Origin: Antarcticimicrobium sp040365005
GTDB lineage: Bacteria > Pseudomonadota > Alphaproteobacteria > Rhodobacterales > Rhodobacteraceae
Length of the DNA stretch: 64,000 bases
Assembly: GCF_040365005.1 (NCBI RefSeq)
Contig: NZ_BAABWV010000009.1
Coordinates: forward strand, 112,427-176,426
Direction: 5' to 3'
Position 1 is the stretch's first letter. Each line of letters starts with the position of its first letter. A program made the position numbers and the translations under genes. The notes under the pieces are model-generated. The model was not told where the DNA came from, ran no database searches, and was given only the letters and a program-made list of their open reading frames with translations. Below, one piece after another: positions 19,959 to 27,859 of the stretch.

Positions 19959-21194
19959 TCAGGCGTTCCAGGGATGGTCGCCGTTGGCGTCCTTGACCCG
20001 CGTGGGCAGGCCGATGCGGTCGAGCTGGGTGAAGAAGGGCTTGGGATCAAGTTCCTCGACGTTCTTCATGGTGCCCGCGTCCCAGTCGCCCGAGGCCACC
20101 AGCAGGGCGGCGGCGACGGGCGGCACGCCGGCGGTGTAGGAGATGCCCTGGCTGCCCACCTCCTTGTAGGCCTCGGCATGGTCGGCGACGTTGTAGACGA
20201 AAAGCTCGACCTCTTCGCCGTCCTTCACGCCCTTGACCAGATCGCCGATGCAGGTCTTGCCGGTGTAGTTCGGCGCGAGGCTGGCGGGATCGGGCAGCAC
20301 CGCCTTGACCAGTTTGAGCGGCACCACCTCGAGCCCCTCGGCGGTTTTCACCGGGACTTCCGAGAGCAGCCCGAGGTTCTTCAGCACGGTGAAGACGTTG
20401 ATGTAATGCTCGCCAAAGCCCATCCAGAACCGCACGTCGGCCTGCGGGTAGTTGGTGGCAAGGCTGTGCACCTCGTCATGGCCGGACTGGTAGGCGGTCT
20501 GTTTGCCGACCACGGGCAGATCCCATTCGCGGCCGCTCTCGAACATCTCCTTTTCCTTCCACTGCTGGTCCTCCCAGTAGTAGACGGTGCCGGTGAATTC
20601 GCGGAAGTTGATCTCCGGGTCGAAATTGGTGGCGAAATACTTGCCGTGAGACCCGGCGTTGATGTCAACGATGTCGATGCTCTTGACCTCGTCCATCTGG
20701 TCGATGGCAAAGCGGGCAAAGGCGTTGACGACGCCCGGATCGAAGCCGGCACCGAGGATGGCGGTGACGCCCTTTTGCGCGCAGAGATCGCGTTTCTTCC
20801 ATTCGTAGTTGGCATACCACGGCGGGGTTTCGCAGATCTTGGCCGGGTCTTCGTGGATCGCGGTGTCGATATAGGCCGCGCCGGTCTCGATGCAGGCGTC
20901 GAGCACGGTCATGTTGACGAAGGCGGAACCGACGTTGATCACGATCTGCGCGCCGGTGTCGCGGATCAGCTGGGCGACGGCGGCGCTGTCCATCGCGTCG
21001 ACCTGGTGCGCCTCGAGCACGCCCTCCTGTTTCATCGCGCCCTTGTCGCGGACCGAGGCGAGGATCGCCTCGCATTTCGACAGCGTCCGGCTGGCGATAT
21101 GGATGTCGCCGAGCACATCGTTGTTTTGCGCGCATTTATGCGCGACGACCTGTGCGACGCCGCCAGCGCCGATGATGAGAACGTCACGTTTCAA
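19959..21194 (-). CDS. Saccharopine dehydrogenase-like carboxynorspermidine synthase
   Basis: 411 residues. An N-terminal Rossmann fold starts at DVLIIGAGGVAQVVAHK. The body (INVGSAFVNMTVLDACIETG, AGFDPGVVNAFARFA) matches the saccharopine-dehydrogenase-like carboxynorspermidine synthase family. These enzymes join aspartate semialdehyde to a diamine by reductive condensation using NADPH. The decarboxylase gene lies directly upstream in the same operon, which strongly supports the polyamine role over lysine metabolism. Confidence 0.9.
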   Translation of the reverse strand: MKRDVLIIGAGGVAQVVAHKCAQNNDVLGDIHIASRTLSKCEAILASVRDKGAMKQEGVLEAHQVDAMDSAAVAQLIRDTGAQIVINVGSAFVNMTVLDACIETGAAYIDTAIHEDPAKICETPPWYANYEWKKRDLCAQKGVTAILGAGFDPGVVNAFARFAIDQMDEVKSIDIVDINAGSHGKYFATNFDPEINFREFTGTVYYWEDQQWKEKEMFESGREWDLPVVGKQTAYQSGHDEVHSLATNYPQADVRFWMGFGEHYINVFTVLKNLGLLSEVPVKTAEGLEVVPLKLVKAVLPDPASLAPNYTGKTCIGDLVKGVKDGEEVELFVYNVADHAEAYKEVGSQGISYTAGVPPVAAALLVASGDWDAGTMKNVEELDPKPFFTQLDRIGLPTRVKDANGDHPWNA

Positions 21195-21250
21195 CTCAAG
21201 GGACCTCCGTCCTGGGTGTTCGGGTTGGGTAGTCTTTCGGTGTCAGGGGT

Positions 21251-22342
21251 TCACGACAGGACCGCCGTGAAATCCGCATAGGTAAAGTCGCGCACCAGCC
21301 GGGTGCTGCCGTCAAGCTCGCGGATCGCGATGGCCGGCATCTGGACGCCATTGAACCAGTTTTTCTTGACCATCGTGTAACCGGCAGCGTCCTGGATCGA
21401 GAGCCGGTCGCCGGATTTCAGCGGCTGCGGGAATCGGAACTCGCCAAAGATATCGCCGGCGAGGCAGGATTTGCCGCAGACCATCCATTGGTGATCGCCG
21501 CGCTCCTCCATCTTGGCGGATTCGCGGTAGATCAGCAAATCGAGCATATGCGCCTCGATCGAGCTGTCGACGATGGCGAGGTGCTTGCCGTTGAACAGCG
21601 TGTCGAGAACGGTGACCTCGAGCGTGGTGGAATTGGTGATCGCGGCCTCGCCCGGTTCGAGATAGACCTGCACCTCGTTCTCGCCGGCAAAGCGTTTCAG
21701 CCGTTCGGCAAGGCGGTCGAGCGGATAGCCCTCGCCGGTGAAGTGGATGCCGCCGCCGAGCGAGATCCACTCCATGCGCTTGATCAGCGGGCCGAACTGG
21801 GCCTCGATCCGGGTCAGCATGGCGTCGAAACGGTCGAAATCGGCGTTCTCGCAGTTGTTGTGGAACATGAAGCCGCTGATCAGGTCCGCGACGGGTTCGA
21901 TCACCTTGGGGTCATGTTCGCCGAGGCGCGAGAAGGGGCGCGCCGGGTCGGCGAGGTCGAAATCACTGGTCGAGACGCCGGGATTGACGCGCAGACCCCG
22001 GGTGTGGGCGCGGCTGACCTCCTCGAAGCGGGAGAGTTGCCCGGTGGAGTTGAAGATCACCTTGTCGGAATTGGCCAGCACCTCAGCGATCTCGTGGTCG
22101 GCCCAGGCGACGGAATAGGCGTGGGTTTCGCCCTGGAACTTGTCGCGCCCCAGCTTGACCTCATAGAGCGAGGAGGAGGTGGTGCCGTCCATGTAGTCGC
22201 TCATCATGTCGAAGACCGACCATGTGGCAAAGCATTTCAGCGCCAGCAGCGCCCGGGCGCCGGAAGTCTCGCGCAGGTGGGCGATCTTTTCCATGTTCGG
22301 CAGCAGCCGCGCCTTGTCGATCAGGTAATAGGGCGTTTGCAT
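21251..22342 (-). CDS. nspC: Carboxynorspermidine/carboxyspermidine decarboxylase
   Basis: 363 residues from MQTPYYLIDKARLLPNM. It is a fold-type III PLP decarboxylase: the Schiff-base lysine is in ALLALKCFATWSVF (about residue 41), the glycine-rich phosphate loop in ISLGGGIHFTGEGYP, and the dimer-interface Cys in CGKSCLAGDIFGEF. With the downstream synthase it forms the aspartate-semialdehyde route to spermidine or norspermidine, the alternative to SpeD/SpeE. Confidence 0.92.
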   Translation of the reverse strand: MQTPYYLIDKARLLPNMEKIAHLRETSGARALLALKCFATWSVFDMMSDYMDGTTSSSLYEVKLGRDKFQGETHAYSVAWADHEIAEVLANSDKVIFNSTGQLSRFEEVSRAHTRGLRVNPGVSTSDFDLADPARPFSRLGEHDPKVIEPVADLISGFMFHNNCENADFDRFDAMLTRIEAQFGPLIKRMEWISLGGGIHFTGEGYPLDRLAERLKRFAGENEVQVYLEPGEAAITNSTTLEVTVLDTLFNGKHLAIVDSSIEAHMLDLLIYRESAKMEERGDHQWMVCGKSCLAGDIFGEFRFPQPLKSGDRLSIQDAAGYTMVKKNWFNGVQMPAIAIRELDGSTRLVRDFTYADFTAVLS

Positions 22343-22449
22343 TGCGGACCGCGCCTCCGGCTCTGGGGAGATGATGGCAGAGAGCGGCGACTTAGCAGCT
22401 TGACCGCACAAGACAAGGGTTGATTTCGGTCGGATGGCGTTCCCCTGCC

Positions 22450-22528
22450 CTGTCATCCCCGCGCAGGCGGGGAGCTGTCGGCGGTGATGGTGGGGCTGCG
22501 GGATCCCCGCTTTCGCGGGGATGACAGG
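22450..22528. repeat. Palindromic intergenic repeat, copy 2
   Basis: A 79-base element with the same CCTGTCA/TGACAGG ends and the same two inner hairpins as the copy at 15364-15441. The central 20 or so bases differ. It sits between nspC and der, both transcribed leftward, upstream of nspC. Confidence 0.85.
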
Positions 22529-22606
22529 TGTGACGGGGGAGGTAGGCGTGAAGGTCGCGCGTGGTCGGGTGCGGCCCTCTTCGCGACACGTCGGCGGCAA
22601 GGCCCC

Positions 22607-24070
22607 CTACTTCAGGTGCTTTTTCAGCTTGCTCGGCTGGGCCTTCTTGCGGCCCTTGTAGGGGTTCTTGTCGCCCTGCCCGCGCAGGGTCAGGCGGATC
22701 GGGGTGCCGGGCATGTCGAAATCCTCGCGCAGCCCGTTGACCAGGTAGCGCGAATAGCTTTCGGGCATCTTGTCGGGGTGCGAGCACATCACCACGAATC
22801 CCGGCGGCCGGGTCTTGGCCTGGGTCATGTAGCGCAGCTTGATCCGCTTGCCCTGCGGCGCGGGCGGCGGGTGCTGTTCCAGCATCCCGATGAGCCAGCG
22901 GTTGAGGCGGGCGGTGGAGACGCGGCGGTTCCACATGTCATAGGCGCGCAGGATGGCGTCGTGCAGCCGGTCGAGCCCCCTGCCCGTCTTGGCCGAGACC
23001 GTGACCAGCGGCGCGCCGCGCAATTGCGGCAGCAGACGCTCGAACGATTCCTTGAGATCGCGCAGTTTCTCCTGCTTGAACTCTTCCACGTCCCACTTGT
23101 TGACGGCGACGACCACGGCGCGGCCCTCGCGTTCGGCCAGATCGGCGATGCGCAGGTCCTGCTGTTCGAAGGGAATCGCGGCGTCGAGCAGTACCACCAC
23201 CACCTCGGCGAACTTGACCGCGCGCAGCCCGTCCGAGACCGAGAGCTTTTCCAGTTTCTCCTGCACCTTGGCCTTCTTGCGCATGCCGGCGGTGTCGAAG
23301 ATTCGAATCGGGGTGCCGTCCCATTCCATCTTGAGCGAGATGGCGTCGCGGGTGATGCCGGCCTCGGGGCCGGTGAGCAGGCGTTCCTCGCCGAGGATCT
23401 TGTTGATCAGGGTCGACTTGCCCGCGTTGGGGCGGCCGACCACGGCGATCTGCAGCGGTTTGGCAGCGGTCGGAACCGGGGTGCGGGAGACGCCGTCCTC
23501 GTCGTCGTCGAAATCCGCGTCCTCGTCGAGGTCGACCTCGACCTCGGGGGCGTGGTCCTCGGCGCGCTCGGCAAAGGCATCGGCCAGCGGCATCAGCTGG
23601 GCGTAGAGGTCGTTGAGCCCCTCGTTATGCTCGGCGCTCATGCGGATCGGTTCACCGAGTCCAAGGCCATAGGCTTCGATCACACCGGCATCGGCGGCAC
23701 TGCCCTCGCCCTTGTTGGCAGCCAGCAGCACATGCGCCGAGCGCTTGCGCAGGATATCGGCGAACATCTCGTCGATGGGGGTGACGCCGGTGCGGGCATC
23801 GATCATGAACAGGCAGACATCGGCCATGTCCACCGCCCGCTCGGTCAGCCGGCGCATCCGGCCCTGGAGACTGTCGTCGGTGGCATCCTCGAGCCCGGCG
23901 GTGTCGACCACGGTAAAGCGCAGGTCGCCCAGCCGCGCCTCGCCCTCGCGCAGGTCGCGGGTGACGCCCGGCTGGTCATCGACCAGCGCAAGGCGCTTGC
24001 CGACGAGACGGTTGAACAGGGTGGATTTGCCGACATTGGGCCGACCCACGATGGCGAGGGTGAAGGACAT
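22607..24070 (-). CDS. der: Ribosome biogenesis GTPase Der (EngA)
   Basis: 487 residues with two tandem GTPase domains. G1 motifs are GRPNVGKSTLFN (residue 8) and GRPNAGKSTLIN (about 213); G3 is DTAGLED and DTAGMRK; G4 is NKGE and NKWD. A C-terminal KH-like domain ends in a basic tail. An acidic Asp/Glu-rich linker of about 25 residues joins the GTPase domains. Needed for 50S subunit assembly. Follows bamB, as in many proteobacteria. Confidence 0.97.
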   Translation of the reverse strand: MSFTLAIVGRPNVGKSTLFNRLVGKRLALVDDQPGVTRDLREGEARLGDLRFTVVDTAGLEDATDDSLQGRMRRLTERAVDMADVCLFMIDARTGVTPIDEMFADILRKRSAHVLLAANKGEGSAADAGVIEAYGLGLGEPIRMSAEHNEGLNDLYAQLMPLADAFAERAEDHAPEVEVDLDEDADFDDDEDGVSRTPVPTAAKPLQIAVVGRPNAGKSTLINKILGEERLLTGPEAGITRDAISLKMEWDGTPIRIFDTAGMRKKAKVQEKLEKLSVSDGLRAVKFAEVVVVLLDAAIPFEQQDLRIADLAEREGRAVVVAVNKWDVEEFKQEKLRDLKESFERLLPQLRGAPLVTVSAKTGRGLDRLHDAILRAYDMWNRRVSTARLNRWLIGMLEQHPPPAPQGKRIKLRYMTQAKTRPPGFVVMCSHPDKMPESYSRYLVNGLREDFDMPGTPIRLTLRGQGDKNPYKGRKKAQPSKLKKHLK

Positions 24071-24120
24071 GGACCTTGAACTTTCGAAAACTCAGATGCG
24101 CCCCTTAGCGCATCTGAACG

Positions 24121-25455
24121 TCAACGGAAAGCGTGCAGTTCACCGGCGGTGCTGACGACGTAGAGGGTGCCCCCGGCCACGACCGGCTCCGTGGTGGCGC
24201 CATCGGGCACCGCGGCCGAGCCGGCAAGGCTGCCGTCCTCGGGGTCGAAGAACCGCAGATAGCCGTCATTGGAGGCCACCACGATGCGCCCGCCGGCCAG
24301 GATCGGGCCATAGTTGGCAAAGACGGCGCCGCGCTTGCGCGAGGTGGGGTTGCGCAGGTCCGACAGGTTGACCGCCCAGACGGTGCTGCCGTCGCGGGCG
24401 TCGAGGCGCACCAACTGGTTGCGATCGGAAATCACGAAGACGCTGTCGCCGGCCGGTTGCACCGTGTCCAGCGCGCCCTCGCGCGCGGTCCAGAGGCGGT
24501 CGCCGGTCTCAAGGTCATAGGCCACGGTGCGCCCGGCCTGGTTGCCGGCATAGACGCGATTTCCCACCACCACCGGGCTGCCGGTGACATCCATGATCAA
24601 CGCCTGCGCCCGGCCCTTGCGCCGCCCCGCGACCGTGGCAGACCAGCGCTGCAGACCGCCACGGCGGAAGGTGGCCATCAGGTCGCCCGAGCCGAAAGCG
24701 AAGATCGCCAGTTCCGGGGTAAGCGCGGGCGCCGGCGCACCAAGGACGTTGGCGACGCTGGGGGTGCCGGATATCTGCCAGGCGACGCGACCGTCCTTGG
24801 CCTTGATCGCCCAGCCGGTGTCGTCGCCGGCGACCAGGTAGATGATCCCCTTGTAGACGGTGGGCCGGCCCGAGCCGGTGGCGTCGAGCTGTTGCTGCCA
24901 GCGTTGCTGTCCGGTGCGGGCGTCGAGCGCGGTGAGCAACCCGTAGCCGGAAGAGACGTAGAGCGTGCCGTCGTCATAGGCGATGCCGCCGCCGGTGGCC
25001 TGCCCCTCGTCATCCTCGGGCGGGGTGAGGTCGGCGCTCCAGGCCAGCGTACCGTCGCGGGTGACGGCCGAGACGCGGGCCGCCGAATCGAGTGTATAGA
25101 TCAACCCCTGCGCCACCACCGGCGTGGCGGTGATGCGTTGGCGGCGGCTGTCGCCCGAACCGATCGGCACCGACCAGGCCAGTGCCGGCGCGGCGGACAG
25201 CGCCGGGTGCGACACGCGGAAGGCCGGCGTGCCCTGCCCCTGGGTCCATTCGGCGTTGGAGGTCTGGCGCGGCAGGCGGATCGCCCGGGCGGTATTGCCG
25301 GAGAGGTCGGCGGCAAGCCGGTCCTCGGTCACCGGGTGGATATCCTCACGCTCGCCGGGGAGGATCACTTCCGGCTCGGAACACCCGGCCAGAAACAGCA
25401 CCGCGCCGCCAACAAGGGCCAGACCGGTGCGCGAGAAGGAAAACGCTGTGCTCAT
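24121..25455 (-). CDS. bamB: Outer membrane assembly lipoprotein BamB-like beta-propeller
   Basis: 444 residues from MSTAFSFSRTG. The lipobox FLAGC (Cys about 25) marks a lipoprotein. The rest is a PQQ-type eight-bladed propeller with repeated G-x-(I/V)-Y motifs such as GLIYTLDSAARVSAV and GTLYVSSGYGLLTALDARTG. BamB assists BamA in inserting outer-membrane beta-barrels. The order YfgM-like, bamB, der is the same as in Escherichia coli. Confidence 0.9.
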   Translation of the reverse strand: MSTAFSFSRTGLALVGGAVLFLAGCSEPEVILPGEREDIHPVTEDRLAADLSGNTARAIRLPRQTSNAEWTQGQGTPAFRVSHPALSAAPALAWSVPIGSGDSRRQRITATPVVAQGLIYTLDSAARVSAVTRDGTLAWSADLTPPEDDEGQATGGGIAYDDGTLYVSSGYGLLTALDARTGQQRWQQQLDATGSGRPTVYKGIIYLVAGDDTGWAIKAKDGRVAWQISGTPSVANVLGAPAPALTPELAIFAFGSGDLMATFRRGGLQRWSATVAGRRKGRAQALIMDVTGSPVVVGNRVYAGNQAGRTVAYDLETGDRLWTAREGALDTVQPAGDSVFVISDRNQLVRLDARDGSTVWAVNLSDLRNPTSRKRGAVFANYGPILAGGRIVVASNDGYLRFFDPEDGSLAGSAAVPDGATTEPVVAGGTLYVVSTAGELHAFR

Positions 25456-25573
25456 CTCAGGGTGCCTGTCGTTCTGTCCGTGTTCTATCTGCGTCGTTCT
25501 ATCTGTGTTCTGCCCGCGTGCCGTCTGCCCGGGTCTGGTGCCCCTTGCACCGTTCCGATTTCCGGCGCGCGCC

Positions 25574-26248
25574 TTATCCCTGCTGCTGTCCGAGCGCCGG
25601 GGCCGGCGTGCCGCCAAGCGCCACGATGACCTGTCTGGCGCGCTGCTGCAAGCCGGCATCGGCCTCGGCGTCCTGCAGGATCGCCTGAAGACGGTCGAGG
25701 GCGGCCTCGGTCTCGCCCTCGGAGATGTCGATCAGGGCCAACTGCTCTTCGGCCAGCAGCCGCAACGGCTTGCCCGGCTGTGCCAGCGCCTCGAACTGCA
25801 GGCGGCGGTCGTCGGCGGACAGGGTTTCGGCCTGCAACGTCAGCGCCTTGAACTGCGCGATCTCGCGGTAGATCCCGGGCAGGTCGCCGTTGCGGGCGAT
25901 ATCCTGCAGGTCGGCGACCGCCGCCTCGATCTCGCCGGCCTCGGCGCGGGCGGCGGCGGTCAGGAAGTCGAGCACCGCCTCGCCACCGGGGCTGTCGGCC
26001 TCGATCCCGGCCAGCGCCTCGGCACGTTGGTCCGGGGCGTCATTGGCCAGCGCGGCGAGCATGGCATCGCCCAGGGCCTGTGCAGAGGCGGTCGCCTGCG
26101 CCTTGCGGTATTCGTTGTAGGCCGCGCCGGCAACCACCGCCACGATCACCACCGCAGCGATCCAGCCATAGCGCCGCATCAGCCGGAAAAGCCGGTCGCG
26201 GCGGACCTCTTCGGTCACCTCGTCGATGAAACTGTCGGCGTCGCTCAT
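25574..26248 (-). CDS. YfgM-like membrane-anchored TPR protein
   Basis: 224 residues from MSDADSFIDEVTEEVRRDRL. One membrane helix (about residues 28-45) follows a short cytoplasmic N-terminus, then an Ala-rich helical periplasmic domain with TPR character (EAALDRLQAILQDAEAD). It matches the TPR_21/YfgM layout; YfgM is a SecYEG- and PpiD-associated chaperone partner. Position directly before bamB supports the call. Confidence 0.8.
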   Translation of the reverse strand: MSDADSFIDEVTEEVRRDRLFRLMRRYGWIAAVVIVAVVAGAAYNEYRKAQATASAQALGDAMLAALANDAPDQRAEALAGIEADSPGGEAVLDFLTAAARAEAGEIEAAVADLQDIARNGDLPGIYREIAQFKALTLQAETLSADDRRLQFEALAQPGKPLRLLAEEQLALIDISEGETEAALDRLQAILQDAEADAGLQQRARQVIVALGGTPAPALGQQQG

Positions 26249-26602
26249 GCCTTGCCCCCTGGCCCTGTTCCCCGGCCCTGTTCGAGGGCCCGGTTCTGCG
26301 GGCGGTTCCGGACCGAACGGTCGGGTCCGCCGTTGATGAATGCCCCGCGGCCCGCCCCGAACCGGCCCGACAGGGCAAGACCGGACGGTGCCCGATCGGG
26401 CGATTTGCCCCCTATTACCCCGCATGCCACCACAAGCCAAGGGCCGGAAACATTGAAAAAACGCCGCCGTTGTGGTGCTGATTTGCAAGAATTGGGTGCG
26501 ATGCGCCTGAAGCGGGCTAGACTAACGGGGTGCTGCGCGCCATCTCATGCCTTGATCGAAGAGCCTTGGCGGTACTGGCCGAGAAAACCGAAAGACCCTG
26601 CG
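26249..26602. other. Intergenic region between YfgM-like and RND genes
   Basis: 354 bases between divergent genes. The first 170 bases are GC-rich with many GGCCCGG/CCGGACC blocks and show no coding character. The region must hold two promoters; a TTGCAAG near 26482 is a weak -35 candidate for the RND pair. Nothing else is recognisable. Confidence 0.4.
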
Positions 26603-27859
26603 ATGCGACTTGTCCCCGTTCTGACCGCGATCCTCGTGACCGCCGTGCTGTACCTCTCCGTGTTCCAGCGCGACCGGCTGCTGGGCTTTGCCCGTGGCGC
26701 GGAGGTTGGCGCCGAGGCGGCAGAGGCCGCTGCGACCGAGGCCCCTGCGACCGAACCGGACGGGAGCACGGAGAGCGAGGGCGCCGGGGCGGTGGGCGTC
26801 GTGGTGGTGCGCTCGCAGGCCCGGACCATCGACAGCGCGGTTCTGCTGCGCGGCGAGACCCGCGCGGTGCGGCAGGTGCAGGTGCGCGCCGAGACCACCG
26901 GGGCGGTGATCTCGGAGCCGTTGCGCAAGGGGGCCTTCGTCGAACCGGGCGACGTGCTTTGCAAGCTTGACCCCGGCACCCGCGAGGCCTCGCTGGCGCA
27001 GGCGCGCGCGGCGCTGGCCGAGGCGCGGACCCGCGTCCCCGAGGCCGAGGCGCGGTTGCAGGAGGCCAAGGCGATGCTGGAGGAGGCGCAGATCAACTAC
27101 AACGCCGCCTCGAAACTGAACGCGGGCGGATACACCGCCGAGACCACCCTTCTGGCCCGCGCCGCCGGGGTGCGCGGCGCCGAGGCCGCCATCGCCTCGG
27201 CCGAGGCCGGTGTCGAGGCCTCCCGGTCGGGCATCGAGGCGGCGCAGGCGACCGTCGCCGCCGCCGAGCGCGAGATTTCCCGGCTGACCATCACCGCCCC
27301 GTTCGAGGGGTTGCTGGAATCCGACGCCGCCGAACTGGGCAGCCTGATGCAGCCCGGCAGCCTCTGCGCCGAGGTGATCCAGCTCGACCCGATCAAGGTG
27401 GTGGGCTATGTCCCCGAAACGCAGGTCGCCCGCGTGGCGCTGGGGGCCATGGCGCAGGCCCGGCTGGCCACCGGTGAGGAAGTCGTCGGCAAGGTGACTT
27501 TTCTCAGCCGCTCGGCCGATCCGACCACCCGCACCTTCGAGGTGGAGATCACGGTGCCCAACCCGGACCTGACCATCCGCGACGGCCAGACCGCCAGCAT
27601 CGGCATCTCGGCCGATGGCGCGCTGGCACACAGGGTGCCGCAATCGGCGCTGACCCTGAACAACGAGGGCACGCTGGGCGTGCGCGTGGTGCTGCCCGGT
27701 GACGTGGTCGGGTTCCAGCCGGTCGAGCTGCTGCGCGACACGGTCGACGGCGTCTGGCTGGGCGGGCTGCCCGAGCAGGCCGACATCATCGTGGTCGGGC
27801 AGGATTTCGTCACCGCGGGGGTGCAGGTGGCGCCCAGCTATCGCGAGGTCACGCAATGA
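26603..27859 (+). CDS. RND efflux periplasmic adaptor subunit
   Basis: 418 residues from MRLVPVLTAIL. An N-terminal membrane anchor is followed by a lipoyl half (VVVVRSQARTID..LRGETRAVRQ), a coiled-coil hairpin (about residues 135-225, rich in EA repeats), the second lipoyl half (LTITAPFEGLLESDAAELGS) and a beta-barrel domain. It bridges the inner-membrane pump to an outer-membrane channel. The stop overlaps the permease ATG by 4 bases. No outer-membrane channel gene is adjacent. Confidence 0.92.
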   Translation: MRLVPVLTAILVTAVLYLSVFQRDRLLGFARGAEVGAEAAEAAATEAPATEPDGSTESEGAGAVGVVVVRSQARTIDSAVLLRGETRAVRQVQVRAETTGAVISEPLRKGAFVEPGDVLCKLDPGTREASLAQARAALAEARTRVPEAEARLQEAKAMLEEAQINYNAASKLNAGGYTAETTLLARAAGVRGAEAAIASAEAGVEASRSGIEAAQATVAAAEREISRLTITAPFEGLLESDAAELGSLMQPGSLCAEVIQLDPIKVVGYVPETQVARVALGAMAQARLATGEEVVGKVTFLSRSADPTTRTFEVEITVPNPDLTIRDGQTASIGISADGALAHRVPQSALTLNNEGTLGVRVVLPGDVVGFQPVELLRDTVDGVWLGGLPEQADIIVVGQDFVTAGVQVAPSYREVTQ

